Shown one piece after another: positions 12,601 through 25,200 of a stretch of 64,000 bases of DNA. The DNA comes from Seriola aureovittata (taxonomy: Eukaryota; Chordata; Actinopteri; Carangiformes; Carangidae). The notes below the pieces were generated by a model. That model searched no databases and had not been told where the DNA came from. It saw only the letters and a program-made list of their open reading frames with translations. Position 1 is the stretch's first letter. Each line of letters opens with the position of its first letter. Location of the stretch: contig NC_079376.1 of assembly GCF_021018895.1 (NCBI RefSeq), positions 22,562,001 through 22,626,000 on the forward strand, read 5' to 3'. The position numbers and the translations under genes were made by a program.

Positions 12601-15600
12601 TCTGATTAGCGCATAGCTGTGAGTCAGTCTGCGACCTGCTTTAAGCCCACCAGAGAGACATGTTCGGCAAGCGGGTGTAAACATTCCTATGGGTGGTTGC
12701 ACTCCCTCGGTCCTTCATATGCCTCATCTAAGTGGCTGCCATTTGTTAAGACAGAGGGGAGTTTGTAAGTGTAGTGGAGCAGTGCAGTGCAGAACAGTGT
12801 TCTTTGCTTTCTTCTACAATGAGTAAATGTTGCCATGCATGGAACACAGGCGATGTGTTAAGGTGTAGTGGGACACTATGCTTCCTGTTCTTTCATAAAA
12901 AGAGGTCACATAATAACAGGCCGTTCGTCAGAATACATGCACATTTGAGGTGTAATCTGTGGTTATACTGCGGTGCTTACAGTTTACTGTGGGTGGTTTT
13001 CAGCACAGAATGGATGGTATGCTTTCAAGAAAAAGAGAGATAATTTAAAGGAAAGACTGTACGAGTTAGTTTAATGTTTCAAAGTTAATTATGTAACATG
13101 TTTATAGTAAACACAGACAGACGCGCAGTGCTGCTTTTCCATCACCATAGCAATCTGCATGTTGCACTGACATGGGTTTCCATGTGATGTGCTGACATCA
13201 TCAGTCACATGTCCTGAGTCAGTTTTTATTCAGAGTGTGTGCAAGTCTGTTGTGGTGCTGTGGTACCAGTCTGGGCTTGGCGCTCTGAAATAGACTGCAC
13301 CATTCTGCTGACCAACAACTGGTGGTCAGCTTTTGAGGATGCAGCTGGGAGAGTTACATCAGACCACGGGTTCCAAAAAGGAGATACAGGGAGTGGCTCT
13401 GGTGAGGGATGGTCAGCTATGATATTCAATGTTAGAAAATATGATATGGGGTGGATTAGGGGTGAAATTTTAGTTAAGTTAAGTGGCACCAACCCAAAAC
13501 CACTCTGCAGGTCTGTTTCTTCTCAAGAGCATCTCGACTTGACAGTGCCTGACTGTCTGACTGGTTTTGTCTTTCCATTTGTCTGCTAGAAGTGGCAGTG
13601 CTTTCCGAACTTAGATCACTTCGTCTGACCTTTGACTTTGATTTAGTTTTCACTGACCTTTGTCTCCCTAGCAACTTTGTGTCAGACTGTGACCCTATGT
13701 GTGTGTCACTCTAGCACACAGTCACCATTTTCTGTTGTATTTGCTCTTTCCCCCTGAGATGGTTCTAGTCTTTCAGTCTGCTCTAGTATTTTGCAATGTG
13801 GTCAAATTCAGTGGCTATAGTTAAGTGCGATTTATACTGAAGAAAGAAGTGGATCATGTGAGAAAAAAGAACAATTGCCACTTGTTTTTTTAGGCGGTTT
13901 AGTGTGGTGTGTGGTAGTGTTTTGTGGTACGATTTGTGCAGATTTTTTATTACAACTGGTCTGGCTTCTTCTCAATAACCACACAATCCATTGATTTTGG
14001 TGTTGGCTTGTTTCCCCTACCATTAACATGTAATTGCACATCTCTATTTAGATGAAATGTATTCCTTTCTTGGACCAGTTCCCTTTTTTATAGGGATGTG
14101 GCAAATGAGTAAATGCCCAGTTAATATCTCGTACAACTACCTGCAGAGAAGTCAAGCTGAAGCTTTTAATTAGGCTAATCAGTCTGTAGGGGTTGTTCAA
14201 TTATGGCACACTACTACTAACTGCTTAACATCAAAATAAGGTTGCATGTCAACTGGGCTGACCTCTAACCTCTTGCTCCAGGTGTAGCATTTAATCCCAC
14301 TTAACAGGCCTGTTGCACGAACAACAAAGAATTAAATATTAAATGCACTGTTAGTGAAGCAGAAAACAAAGGGTTTGTTTGGTGTTTAACACGAATAGTA
14401 TGATTACCATCAGCAAGTTATGCATTGAATTAATCAATTCATCAGTCTCTGATGGCTCTGTCTGATAAGAGCTATTATTGTCAGAATCCATTCTTTATGG
14501 CTGTCCTGCATACATGTGATGGCACTAAATTTATTAGGGGCTAGGTAGCCAGACCTCTGTAGGTATGGATTATTGTCGTTGATTATTATATAGGTTATAT
14601 GTAATCATGGCCAAGAATGGACACACTTGTTTTTGGTGGATTCTGCTTTCATGCATCAAATAGCTTCTTGTCATATATTCTCTTTTATCAAAATGGCGCT
14701 CTAGAGCTTGCCTGTGTTCACCAGGTGCAGGATGCAATATCTGAGCACACAAAAAAATGTATTGCTGTCAGTATTCAGTGGAATGATGCTTTAGGCTGTT
14801 TATAAAAACAGCTTCTCCTGATCAGGATTTTTGACGTAAGATGCTCTTGCTGTTACTGTTGTTACTTGCAGCAAAGATGTTTGTCTAAGTACTGAAGAAT
14901 CTGTGTCTGGGCTTGGTGAGATACAGTAACTAGACCCGTACAGTGGTTACAAACAGCAACCAGCCTGTTGGCTCCCTTAACCTAACATGTGTGGAGAGAC
15001 AGCATCAAAAGGTTTTATGTGTCCTTTTTTTTTGCCAGTGTAGCTGTTTAAAACTATTTTATGTTTTGCTTCCTGCATTTTCTCATTGGAGCTTCCAGCT
15101 GCCTGGAATCACTTAAGTTTGCCCTCAGCAAGATAAGCCACAAGATCATTTTCAGAAGGACTGTCCTATTCATCAACAGGTGCAATATAGTGTCTATCTG
15201 CATGTGCATGTGTGTGACTGTGTGTCTTTGTTTTGTATGTGTGCATTTTTATATTATGTGTAAGTGCAATACTTTTTGTGTATTTCAGCTAATATCACGT
15301 CTGAAAAGGGAGATCGCGTCTCTGAAGGAAGAGCTGGCCATGGTGACAGGAGAGCAGAGAGAAGACCAGCTTACCGTGGAGGAGATTCAGAGGTACGTCA
15401 TCTCCTTTTCCCTCATCCTTCATCCCTCATAGACCATTATATGGTCTATGATGTTATCTCCAGATTTACAGATGAAAGATAAGGGGCGGTAACAAATTTG
15501 CTCAAAGTCTTGAATTAAATCAGAATGTTCTAGAGGAACAGAGGAAGGTGGTATGTATGTGTGAGTATTTGTGTGTCATGATGTGACCTCAGAGGGCCAG

Positions 15601-16915
15601 TCATCTCAGGACAGTGCAGACGTGTATGGTGCTGCGTTGACCCCGTCTGCCTTCTAGGATGTTTAAAGCATGCCTCAGACCCAGGAAGAGCGCAGACAAT
15701 CTTTTTTTGGACTCAGAGATTCTTGAGCAAATATATTTCATGATTTATAAGTATTTGGCTTTTGCCGAAAGTGCCTACATAACTTATGCTGTTGGCTATG
15801 CATTGATGCTGAGTCGAAGCCTGATTCACTGAGGCTTAACCAGATCTAAAGGAGTTTCCCAGGGCTGTGCTTCAGCCAGGACTGCTTTATTTCCGCTCTT
15901 ATGCTCAAATGGCAGAGGGACCCTGTCAAGCAGGGCCAGAGTTCAGCCCAGAGGTTCCCCTGAGGACTTGGCACAGCCAGTGCTGATGTATTTACCGCGC
16001 CTTGGCCCCCTCAGTCCGCCTTTTTATTATTTCCTCTCTACCCGGGTGATTATCCTCGATTTCCCCTGTTTGTGGTCAAACTCACAGAGGGAACCTTTAA
16101 TGATGTCTGTTGTGACCACATTCACTGGACATGCTGATTTTTTTGTTACTGTTTCCTCTCCAGTTTATGCCTTGACTCATCCCAATAACTGAATGATTGC
16201 ACATATCCTGGTTTACTTGTTGCTGCATTTCCAAATGCACATATATCCTCAGGCATCCACATTACACCGAGTCTACTCTGCTGCTCTCAGTGCTGTATCA
16301 ATCCATTTCCATACAAGTCAATTCAAGTGTTTTTCTAAATACTGTATTTGTTTGCTAGATTTGCTACATAACATGTTGCTTCAAACCATGGAAAAACTAT
16401 TTGGAAACTAACAGATTCTGGCATTTGAAAGATGATATTTTTTCTCCTACAAAATATTATACATGGCATCGAAGGGCATTCTCCAGAATCCAACTTGTTT
16501 TACGGGCCTGAAAGGAGACCGCTACGTTTGTTTTAAGTCCTTTGTCATGTAAACCTAGCGTGTTTCTATGCTAGACACGTTACAGCGGAAAATAAAAACC
16601 GCACGTTGTTGTGCCTACATTGGATCCGTCTGGACAGTTGCCTCCTGGTCTTTTCCAGTGGCTGGTTCCAGAGCGAGAAGAACCAATGTTTGGACTATCA
16701 TCTAGTGATAGTTTATCAACAGGCTGGCCCAGTGGAGCTGGAACACACATTTAAGTAAATAGTTTTCTTTGACCAGACCCACATTTTAAACATTAGAAGC
16801 ACTCCTCAAATATAGATCTTAACTGTTTGAGTGCCTGTTGAGCCTGTGCTAAGTGTGATGGAGAAAGATTGTAACATGGAATGCGGAATTTGTTTAAGCT
16901 TTGTTAGGTTATGGC

Positions 16916-17001
<86 letters not shown>

Positions 17002-20000
17002 TCTCTGTGTCTGTGTGTTTAGGTTAGAAGAGCTGCTCAAGGCCTTTCTGGATGACCCTGATCCAGGTGTGACACTGTCACTGGGACCAGATATGAGAAA
17101 AATCCAGTACTGTTTCTCCCTGCTGAAGGTAATATTCAGTTGTCTCTTCATGTACAGTATTCAGACAAAATGTATAACTCTCTATCTGCATCTATTCTCT
17201 ATCTTGGCATTATTCCAAAATATTTGTACTTTTATTCTACTTTCCATAATAAGACCCAGCATGCTAGTGTGACAGCAAGATATATTTTCAGTTCAGGGTG
17301 CTCTGCTAGCTAATTAAAAATATTCATTTATTTACTGTGAGAGTGCCTGACCAGAAGTTAATGAGCAAATTTTATAATAGAGGTGGCAAACCTAATCTCT
17401 TCCACACATTCCCCATCATCCATCAGCTCAGCTGTGACCAGATGACCAATCACTTCTTCTAAATAGCTCCCCCTACTGTCCTTTCCTGAGAGATGCTTTA
17501 CTTTTGAATTAACTAAAGTGTTCTTTCTTTTTTTAATGTGGTTAACACAACTGAAGATGATTACTGTGTCATCAGACTGCAATGTAAAACTTACTTTTAC
17601 AGAAAAAGCTGATGATTAACATGAGCTTACCCTCTGGCCTAAGCATAAAATCTGGAACTCTCATGCGTAACACTATTCATTGAAATTAATGAAAACATAC
17701 TTTTGTCTAGACAAAATCTCAGAGATATTGCAATGTCTTATTCTGTAGCCTGCCTAGAAAATGAAAATATTTCAAGATCTAATGATGCTGTTTCATCCAG
17801 TGCCGTTGCTTTTCCCATGTCCTGAATTAAGTCTTGACATTTGGTGTTTTGCAGTTATTTACCGTCTAATTAGATGCAAGGTGTAATGTTGACATGTAAC
17901 TGTTGATTTGTGTATTTAAACCAGATCCTCTGAAGAGTTTGCACAAGAGCTTGAAAAGTAAGCCTCAGCCTTGGTCAGAGTAAACAAACCGCCTGAGGAT
18001 GTCCCCAAGGGGCTCTGGTACATGGGACAGTGATGAGCATTTTTCACTGTTTTCTTGTTTTCTGGTAATTTATTGACTAATGAGTAGATTTCTTTTACAT
18101 GACAGATTAATCTAATGAAGGATTATAGTTAATTGTAGCCCAACATAAATAAAAGGCTGAACGTAAGATGAACTAATCCATTATGAATCAGTTAGTAGAT
18201 AAGCTTTCATGTAACCAAATAGTAAACACTGTATACATTTTATTGAATGGCTAATTATTGGGATCTTGGTCAGCAAAGAATCGTTTGTGTTTGCATTTTT
18301 TATAATGGTGGTGTCTGGACATAATTTTGTTCTGGCTATGTGCCTAATCCACTGACAGTGTGTCATGGACACTGCCATGGAGAATTGTTTCTATTGCATG
18401 TTGTTTGCAGAATGTTGGGAGAAAACAATAATTCATACAGTTTTGTTTTTGGAGAAAGTCAGACTGGTTATAGTTTGTCAAACAGCAGCCGATGGCCCAC
18501 TGCTGCTAAATGAGCGTAGGGAAAACATTGCAATGCTCACACTGTTCCTGGGCTTTGGTTTGGTTGGAGCTGGAGCAGCCACTAGAAGTAGTTCCAGATC
18601 CCACTTGAATGTCTGTTTATCTCTCCTTCAGTTTGTTATGATCCGCAAACTCTATCTCCTTTTCAGTTTACATTCCTCTGAGCATCACCCCAGTCACACT
18701 CCGGTGATTCTGTAGGAATTTGGATCTGGTTTAAATTTGATTTCCTTCTTTGTTCTCGGTGCAGGATAGCTCCTCCACGCTCAGCTCTCTGCTTGTCCTT
18801 GTTTCACGGTGATATTCAAATACCAGAGTGCATGCCTGCAGTCTTAATTTTTCAGCTCTGCCAGCTTCGATATGAAGTGTCACCTCAGTGATTTAGCTCC
18901 ATATGTATGTTGTCACGCTGCAGTGATGACGTGAAATAGAAAAGCTATTTTCAAAGCTGGAGAATGTCAGCCCAAACTCCAGTATCTTCTTCAGTGCGCC
19001 TCCATATATGCCCGCAAAATGTCTGCTATATCTACTCCATGTGGAAAAAGCTCTACTGCTTTAACATGTTTTCCACCTGTCTTTAAAGCTGGAAAATCTT
19101 TGAAATTTTGGACTTATATTGCAGACAGGGAAAAGAGTGGAATTTAATTAATGTTTAGGGAATATCACAGAATTTAGAAGAGCATTACTTTTCAGGATGG
19201 TACGGCAATTTATTTTCCAGCTTCTTTACATTCATGACATTAGATGGTTGTTTATACTGTAGATGTTGTTCCAGCAAACAGCAAATCCACCTGTAGTAGA
19301 GAGCAGGCTGCTTTTGTCCTGTATAAGTTTATTGAACTGTGATTTTAGATCATTTAACTGTGTATGTAAGACTTTATACATGGTTTGATTAAATGCAACT
19401 TTCTTTAATGGTTTTTGTACAGATAATGATTCTGGACAAGCAAGGTGGTGGAAACAAATGTATTGCTGAGTCACCAGCAGCAACAGCGAGAGAAGAAGTA
19501 ATTGAAGAGAGCCACCACATTGCATCAGAAGTGACCAAATTAAAGGAGATGCTGACTCAGCGTAATAATGAAATCAGTATCCTTTGACATGGCGCAGCCA
19601 ACTTTGCTTAACTCTGATGACACACCACATGACTACGCTGAGTTTTGAGATGTTTAGTCTAGTGGTCAAATTGGACAGTATGTGAGATGTGAGATAATCT
19701 CTGTCTGCACGCTTTGCTGTACTGATTTATTAAATGATATACTTCTAGGTAATTCACATTACATTACATCACAATTTTTCCAAACCAAATATGTGTTTTT
19801 TCTACAGTTTTTAGATTCATAACTTGTCTAACGAATAGAATAAGTCTGTTATTGATGATCAGGTCGTCTAAATTTGCTGTTTTTGTTTGTCTAGCAGGAT
19901 GAAAGAATTGACAGCCTTACATCATATCACTAACATTACATGCAACAACAGGGGACTATGTCATTTCCAGTCTAAATTAAGGAACAGCATACAATATATA

Positions 20001-22137
20001 TGCACTGTCTCTGTACTGTAGTTACCATTACTTCAGTTATTCCAATTCTCTCAATAACTGTGAAAAAATAAGGTAATTTACAAAATAAATCTTTACAAAA
20101 ATCTCATCCTACAATATCATAGAATTATAAGTGCTCATCTTTGCATGCACATCTAAAAAAAATGCTACAGGGTCCTTAGCCATTATGCGGGATACCAAAT
20201 ATTAGCAGTACAACATATACATAGCAGATACATAGAAAACACAGATAGGATTATAGTGCCGATACTGTTATGTCTTTTTTGATAAGGTGATTGGTCAAAC
20301 ATCCAAAGGTTGACGGAGATGGGTGCTTGTGTGAAAATGTTACTATGTGTTTTTTCTGCCTCCATTTGAAGCATTGATTTGTTATACCAGTTCAGTGTTT
20401 GTTTGAATATCCTATTGTCCAGTGTATAGTGAACGATACAATTTAAGATTGGGCGCACAAGTGGCTCAGACAAGGTCCTATCTATCACTGTAGCAGTACC
20501 TCAGGCTTGTTTGTGTAAATTTAAGAATGGACTAGACTAATGTCCCTGTCAGTGCACCAGAACCCCCAAAATGCCTGCACAGTGCAAGGTGGAACTGAAT
20601 ATATGTTAAAAGGTAAAGGTTAAAAGAAGCAGCTGACACTATGACCACTATGAAATACACTGCAGTCTACACCCTCCCCAGGTGAGCAGTGGAGTTAGCA
20701 AAGACAAGGAGTGCTGTGTATATGGAACTGGCATTCAAAACTGGGAAAAATCTTCAAGAATAAATCCAGTAAGATAGGCTTTGGCTTCAATTTACATTTG
20801 TGTCCGCATACAGGCTCACACGTTAATCACACTTTTATCCTAAAGTAAATCTGCCTGTGTTATTGCATGGTTGGATCACAGCGTTTTCCAAATATGAATT
20901 ATAAAATGTAAGTAATCTTGTAATCAAAACCAACATGAAATCTTGTTTTAGTGTGTATGTTCAGATAGATCTCTATCTAAAGACAGTTCATCATAATTAC
21001 TATTAATCATAATTATGTACATTTGAATATTATATTTCTAATGGATTTATGGGATTATTCTTCCCTCAAGTCCTCTTGCTGTGGCCTGTCATTAGATCAC
21101 AGCACATTAGTCAGAAAATTGAGACGTCTCCTTGATTATTTCGCCACAAAAACCTCAGCTCTCCAAAAATAAATAGACTATTATCATGCAGATATTTCAC
21201 CGTAGTATTTCTTGGATCATATGTGTGTAATGTGAAATCCTCTCCTTGTAGATTTTCCCTCTCAAAATATCATATACTGGTTTTCACATGATGCTAATGT
21301 AATTGACAAAAATTGTTATAGTGTGTGTTTAAAAGCGCATATTTCATCAAGTAATGCTCAGGTGACCACATTGCTTTTATGTTCTTTCATTGTGAAGCTT
21401 GTATAGAAAGTTGATGTAGCCTAAACTGTCAATCCCTCAGTCAGGGTGGTGTGTCTATAGCATGCAACACTATTACTATCTAGATTCAGACCATTTCTAG
21501 AACTTATGTTTGTGTCCACTAGCTAAATCACCATGCTTTCTATGTTCAACTATCCAAAACCTTTACCAAGATACTTTGGTTTGTGTTGAACAGGTCTACG
21601 GTTCCCAAACTGATGCTCTCTCACAGGGTTAATAATGGGAGAGTTCCCCTGTAAAACAAAAGAGCTTATCCCTACCCGCTGTTCCTGTGTGTTCCCATGC
21701 ATGGTTGGCTCTTCATGGGAGTGGGGCACCTGGTATTGCTTAGCTGACTCTGCCGGGGTGATGGCACATCCACCATTAACATGATGATAGAGCAACAGGG
21801 AGAAGTAACAACACTGCTGACTTTAAGGAGAAACATTGCACATGCATTTGTAATGCAACGTAAAATTAGTATATTTTTTAGTTCAGTCTATTTTGACAAG
21901 CGTTGCTATGATATGCAGCAGTGCACAAGATTTGGAATTTATTTGCAAACATTTAACTTATAGTATTTTAGTTCTTGCTCTACCTGTTAATGGAATATTT
22001 TGAACATCTTATTGCATATCCTTGTTTGTGTTTGTGTTTGTGTTTGTGTTTGTGTTTGTGTGTTAGGATGCCATACCATAAAGAGGCTTAACAGTAGTAA
22101 GCCATCCATTTATTTAGTTTAGCTCCTGAACTAGAAC

Positions 22138-22236
<99 letters not shown>

Positions 22237-25200
22237 CTAAAAAAAATAGCTTATACTTTAGTTTTATTAACATAACACTAAGTCACAACTGTAACAGTGA
22301 TGCAGAAGTTATTTCACAGTGTCTGTTCTGCACTGGCAAGATTTTTCTGAATTCCCTGAACAACATTGGCCATTGTTTAGTATGACTTCTTATATCAAAA
22401 TGTTATTGCTCAAAATTCTTAAGTAAAAATGCCATAAAAGGTCTTGCTCAAAGACACCACAGTCTCCTCCTCTTCTGCAGAAAAAACAGAAAATAGTAGT
22501 AAGAGTAGTATTGATAGGGACCTTTCTTTGGGTGGTGCTATTATTTTTTTAGTCCCTATTGAAAAAAATGGTAAATATAGTTAATCAAATTCTATCCTGA
22601 ACATTTCAACATGCAATATCTTGAACCTCTTTTGAACTTCGTCATTTGAAAGCGGAATTTTTCTATCTCTGGGTCTGAAGAAACTCAAATGTCTCAACAT
22701 CCTAGAACTCCAGTAATCATCATTACTGGCCCTATTATATTGTTATAATCATCCAGTGCTATAATCAAAGCCAGGGTGGGAGGGTTTCACTGTTTGCTGT
22801 TTTCTGTCTGTTGATTCTTACTTCCTCAGTCAGCTGTGTAGCTCATCCAGATTGGGTTTTGTGTGAACACATAATTTCAAGTTGTCAAACATTAATGCAG
22901 GCAATAGTTTAGATTTGCTGCCAGCTGCAAACAATTTTTGCATATATGCAAATGATTGCTGATTGAATGGAACTGCTTAATCCAGTCTTTTTGCAGATGT
23001 TGTGGCTGTGATCAGTATATGAATGATATGAAGTAGAGCCTGGCCCAGTTATTTAAATATTGGTAAAATACAGAATATTACTTTAGTGGTAAACCTACTG
23101 GTGCTCTGTTGACACAAGCACTGGCATGTCTTTGGTGTCTTCAGAACAACAGGCTTTAGTCTAGTGTTCTTTAGACCTATGTGCTCCACACATTATCCAT
23201 GCAACTGCCTTGGAACTGCCTATAGAGCATACAAATTTGAAAGCATTTACAAAACTGGAGCTTTATAAGCAGTTCATTCCTCGGTTTTCATTCAGTTCTG
23301 TTTTAGTAAAATATTAGATGTTCTGTAATGACCTAAGTAAAGCCCACTGCTGGTGCTGGCCAGAGGTCACTGATTACATGGTCTTGTCAGGGTCTGTTAG
23401 GTGTGTAGGCCTACATGCTGACACGCTCAGCCTAATGAAGTGCCAGATTTGACAACAAGATATGCCCGTATGAGATCACAGGGCCATCAGAAACAATAGG
23501 ATTCTACCTCTAGAAGACACCAATACACTCCAGACTTCATGTTAATCCAGCCAGTCAATGATAAGATATCTTGACCTGATGGTGACAGTAGACAAAAGGT
23601 CAGAGTCTCATGAAATTTTCTGAGGACGATGACCATCCATACCACTTTACTTTGACAATCAGGACCGTAGTTACAACAAGCCTTCCAAAATATGTTGTTT
23701 GTAACTGTCCTCCAAAACCAACAAGTGTAATTTTCTTATCTGACTCCCCTATTAGTGGGACAACATCATTTGTCAGTGTGTTCCAAAACTGTTACAAACC
23801 ACTGTTGCTAAAATGAAACCATTATATGACCTTACACCTCTAAGGTTAGGGTTTGGTAAGATTTATGAACAAGAAGGACTTGGTGAGTAGTTTATCACTT
23901 GAGTACTTTGTCACTTGAACATAAACATATATTATGTTGCTATTGGGTGTTTCCTGAAGTCACCAGTGTTGTTGTTTTTTTGGAGGATGAGTTTGTGGTT
24001 GTCGAGATTTATTGTTCTGAGCCTGAATGTTGGAAAAAATAGATGGTCAGTCTGGCACTAAGTGATCAGCCAACATCCTTAGTCCCCAGGCCAGGGGCAA
24101 ACACGTAGTAATGAACAGAGACTAGAAGTCCTCTATTGAGAGACTGGTTCAGATTCTTTTAGGTAACTAAACAGATAGTGTTTAGTGGATTTGCTACTGG
24201 TTGCTTCACTCCAATAGTATCTACTTTTAAGAAACCTATACTGCTAAAACTCACCTCTATACTGTCATTCTAATCCAGCCTCTTATGAGGACAAAAAGTT
24301 CTTCCTTAAAATTGTTATTACTTACACTGAGGAATTTGTGGCACCACTGAGACAGTCATTGCATTTTTGCCAGCTGACTCTTTCTTGATGTGCTGGTATG
24401 TCTGTTTCATTGAACCGTATAACAGAGAGTGACAATAGAGATGAGAAGAAGAGATTGAATGGACATCACGAGCTGAGTTTGACAACATTTTGAGTGCGTG
24501 GCACGTGAAGCAGCCCATAGATCTAACATGTAACCCCCGAGAGAAATCTTTCTTCATATTCTACAAGTCTATGGTTGTATTCAGCATGAATGAAGATATC
24601 AGATGCCAGAGATCTCCGTAATGGAAAAACCTGGTGGACATCAGTCTGAAGTAATGGCTTGTATGAAACAATGACATAGAACCCACAGAAACAGTCATAT
24701 TTTTCTGTAAAACCTGGCCTCTATAGGTCATTTGGAAATGTGTTGGGTTAAGATTTTGGCAGTGTTATGAGGACTGCATGGTTGGTTTCCTTGGAAATTG
24801 GAATTGGAGACCTGGTTCCTTCATGTTATTGTTCCCACTGACATCCCCTTTGTACTGGCTTACAGGAATATAAATTAACTTCTCCAGCTCCTTCAAAACT
24901 CTGTCCATTTATCATCCAAAATAATGACATTCTGACTTTTCTGTCTTTGAGCATCCCAGACTATCTGCTGACCACCACAGTTTCACTTAGGCCACAACTA
25001 CATGTCTGCAAATTTCATGACAGACTCATGCTTGAAGAGCAGACTAATGTGTTGACTCTAAATTATGGGTTGTGATTAGGCCATCAAACACACTTCAGTT
25101 TATAGTGGAAAAACAGGATGCAGGAGATGAATGAATATTTTATGAGACTGTAATCTTTTATTCATGTAGGTAATGTATATGACGATCAAAGTGGAGGGTT

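Noticed and set aside
16901..17272. Open frames made of Cys-Val or Thr-His repeats
   Set aside because: They are translations of the GT microsatellite; only the 17023-17128 part is coding.
22138..22236. GATA array as a CRISPR-like or satellite array
   Set aside because: Perfect tetranucleotide with no spacers; an ordinary microsatellite.
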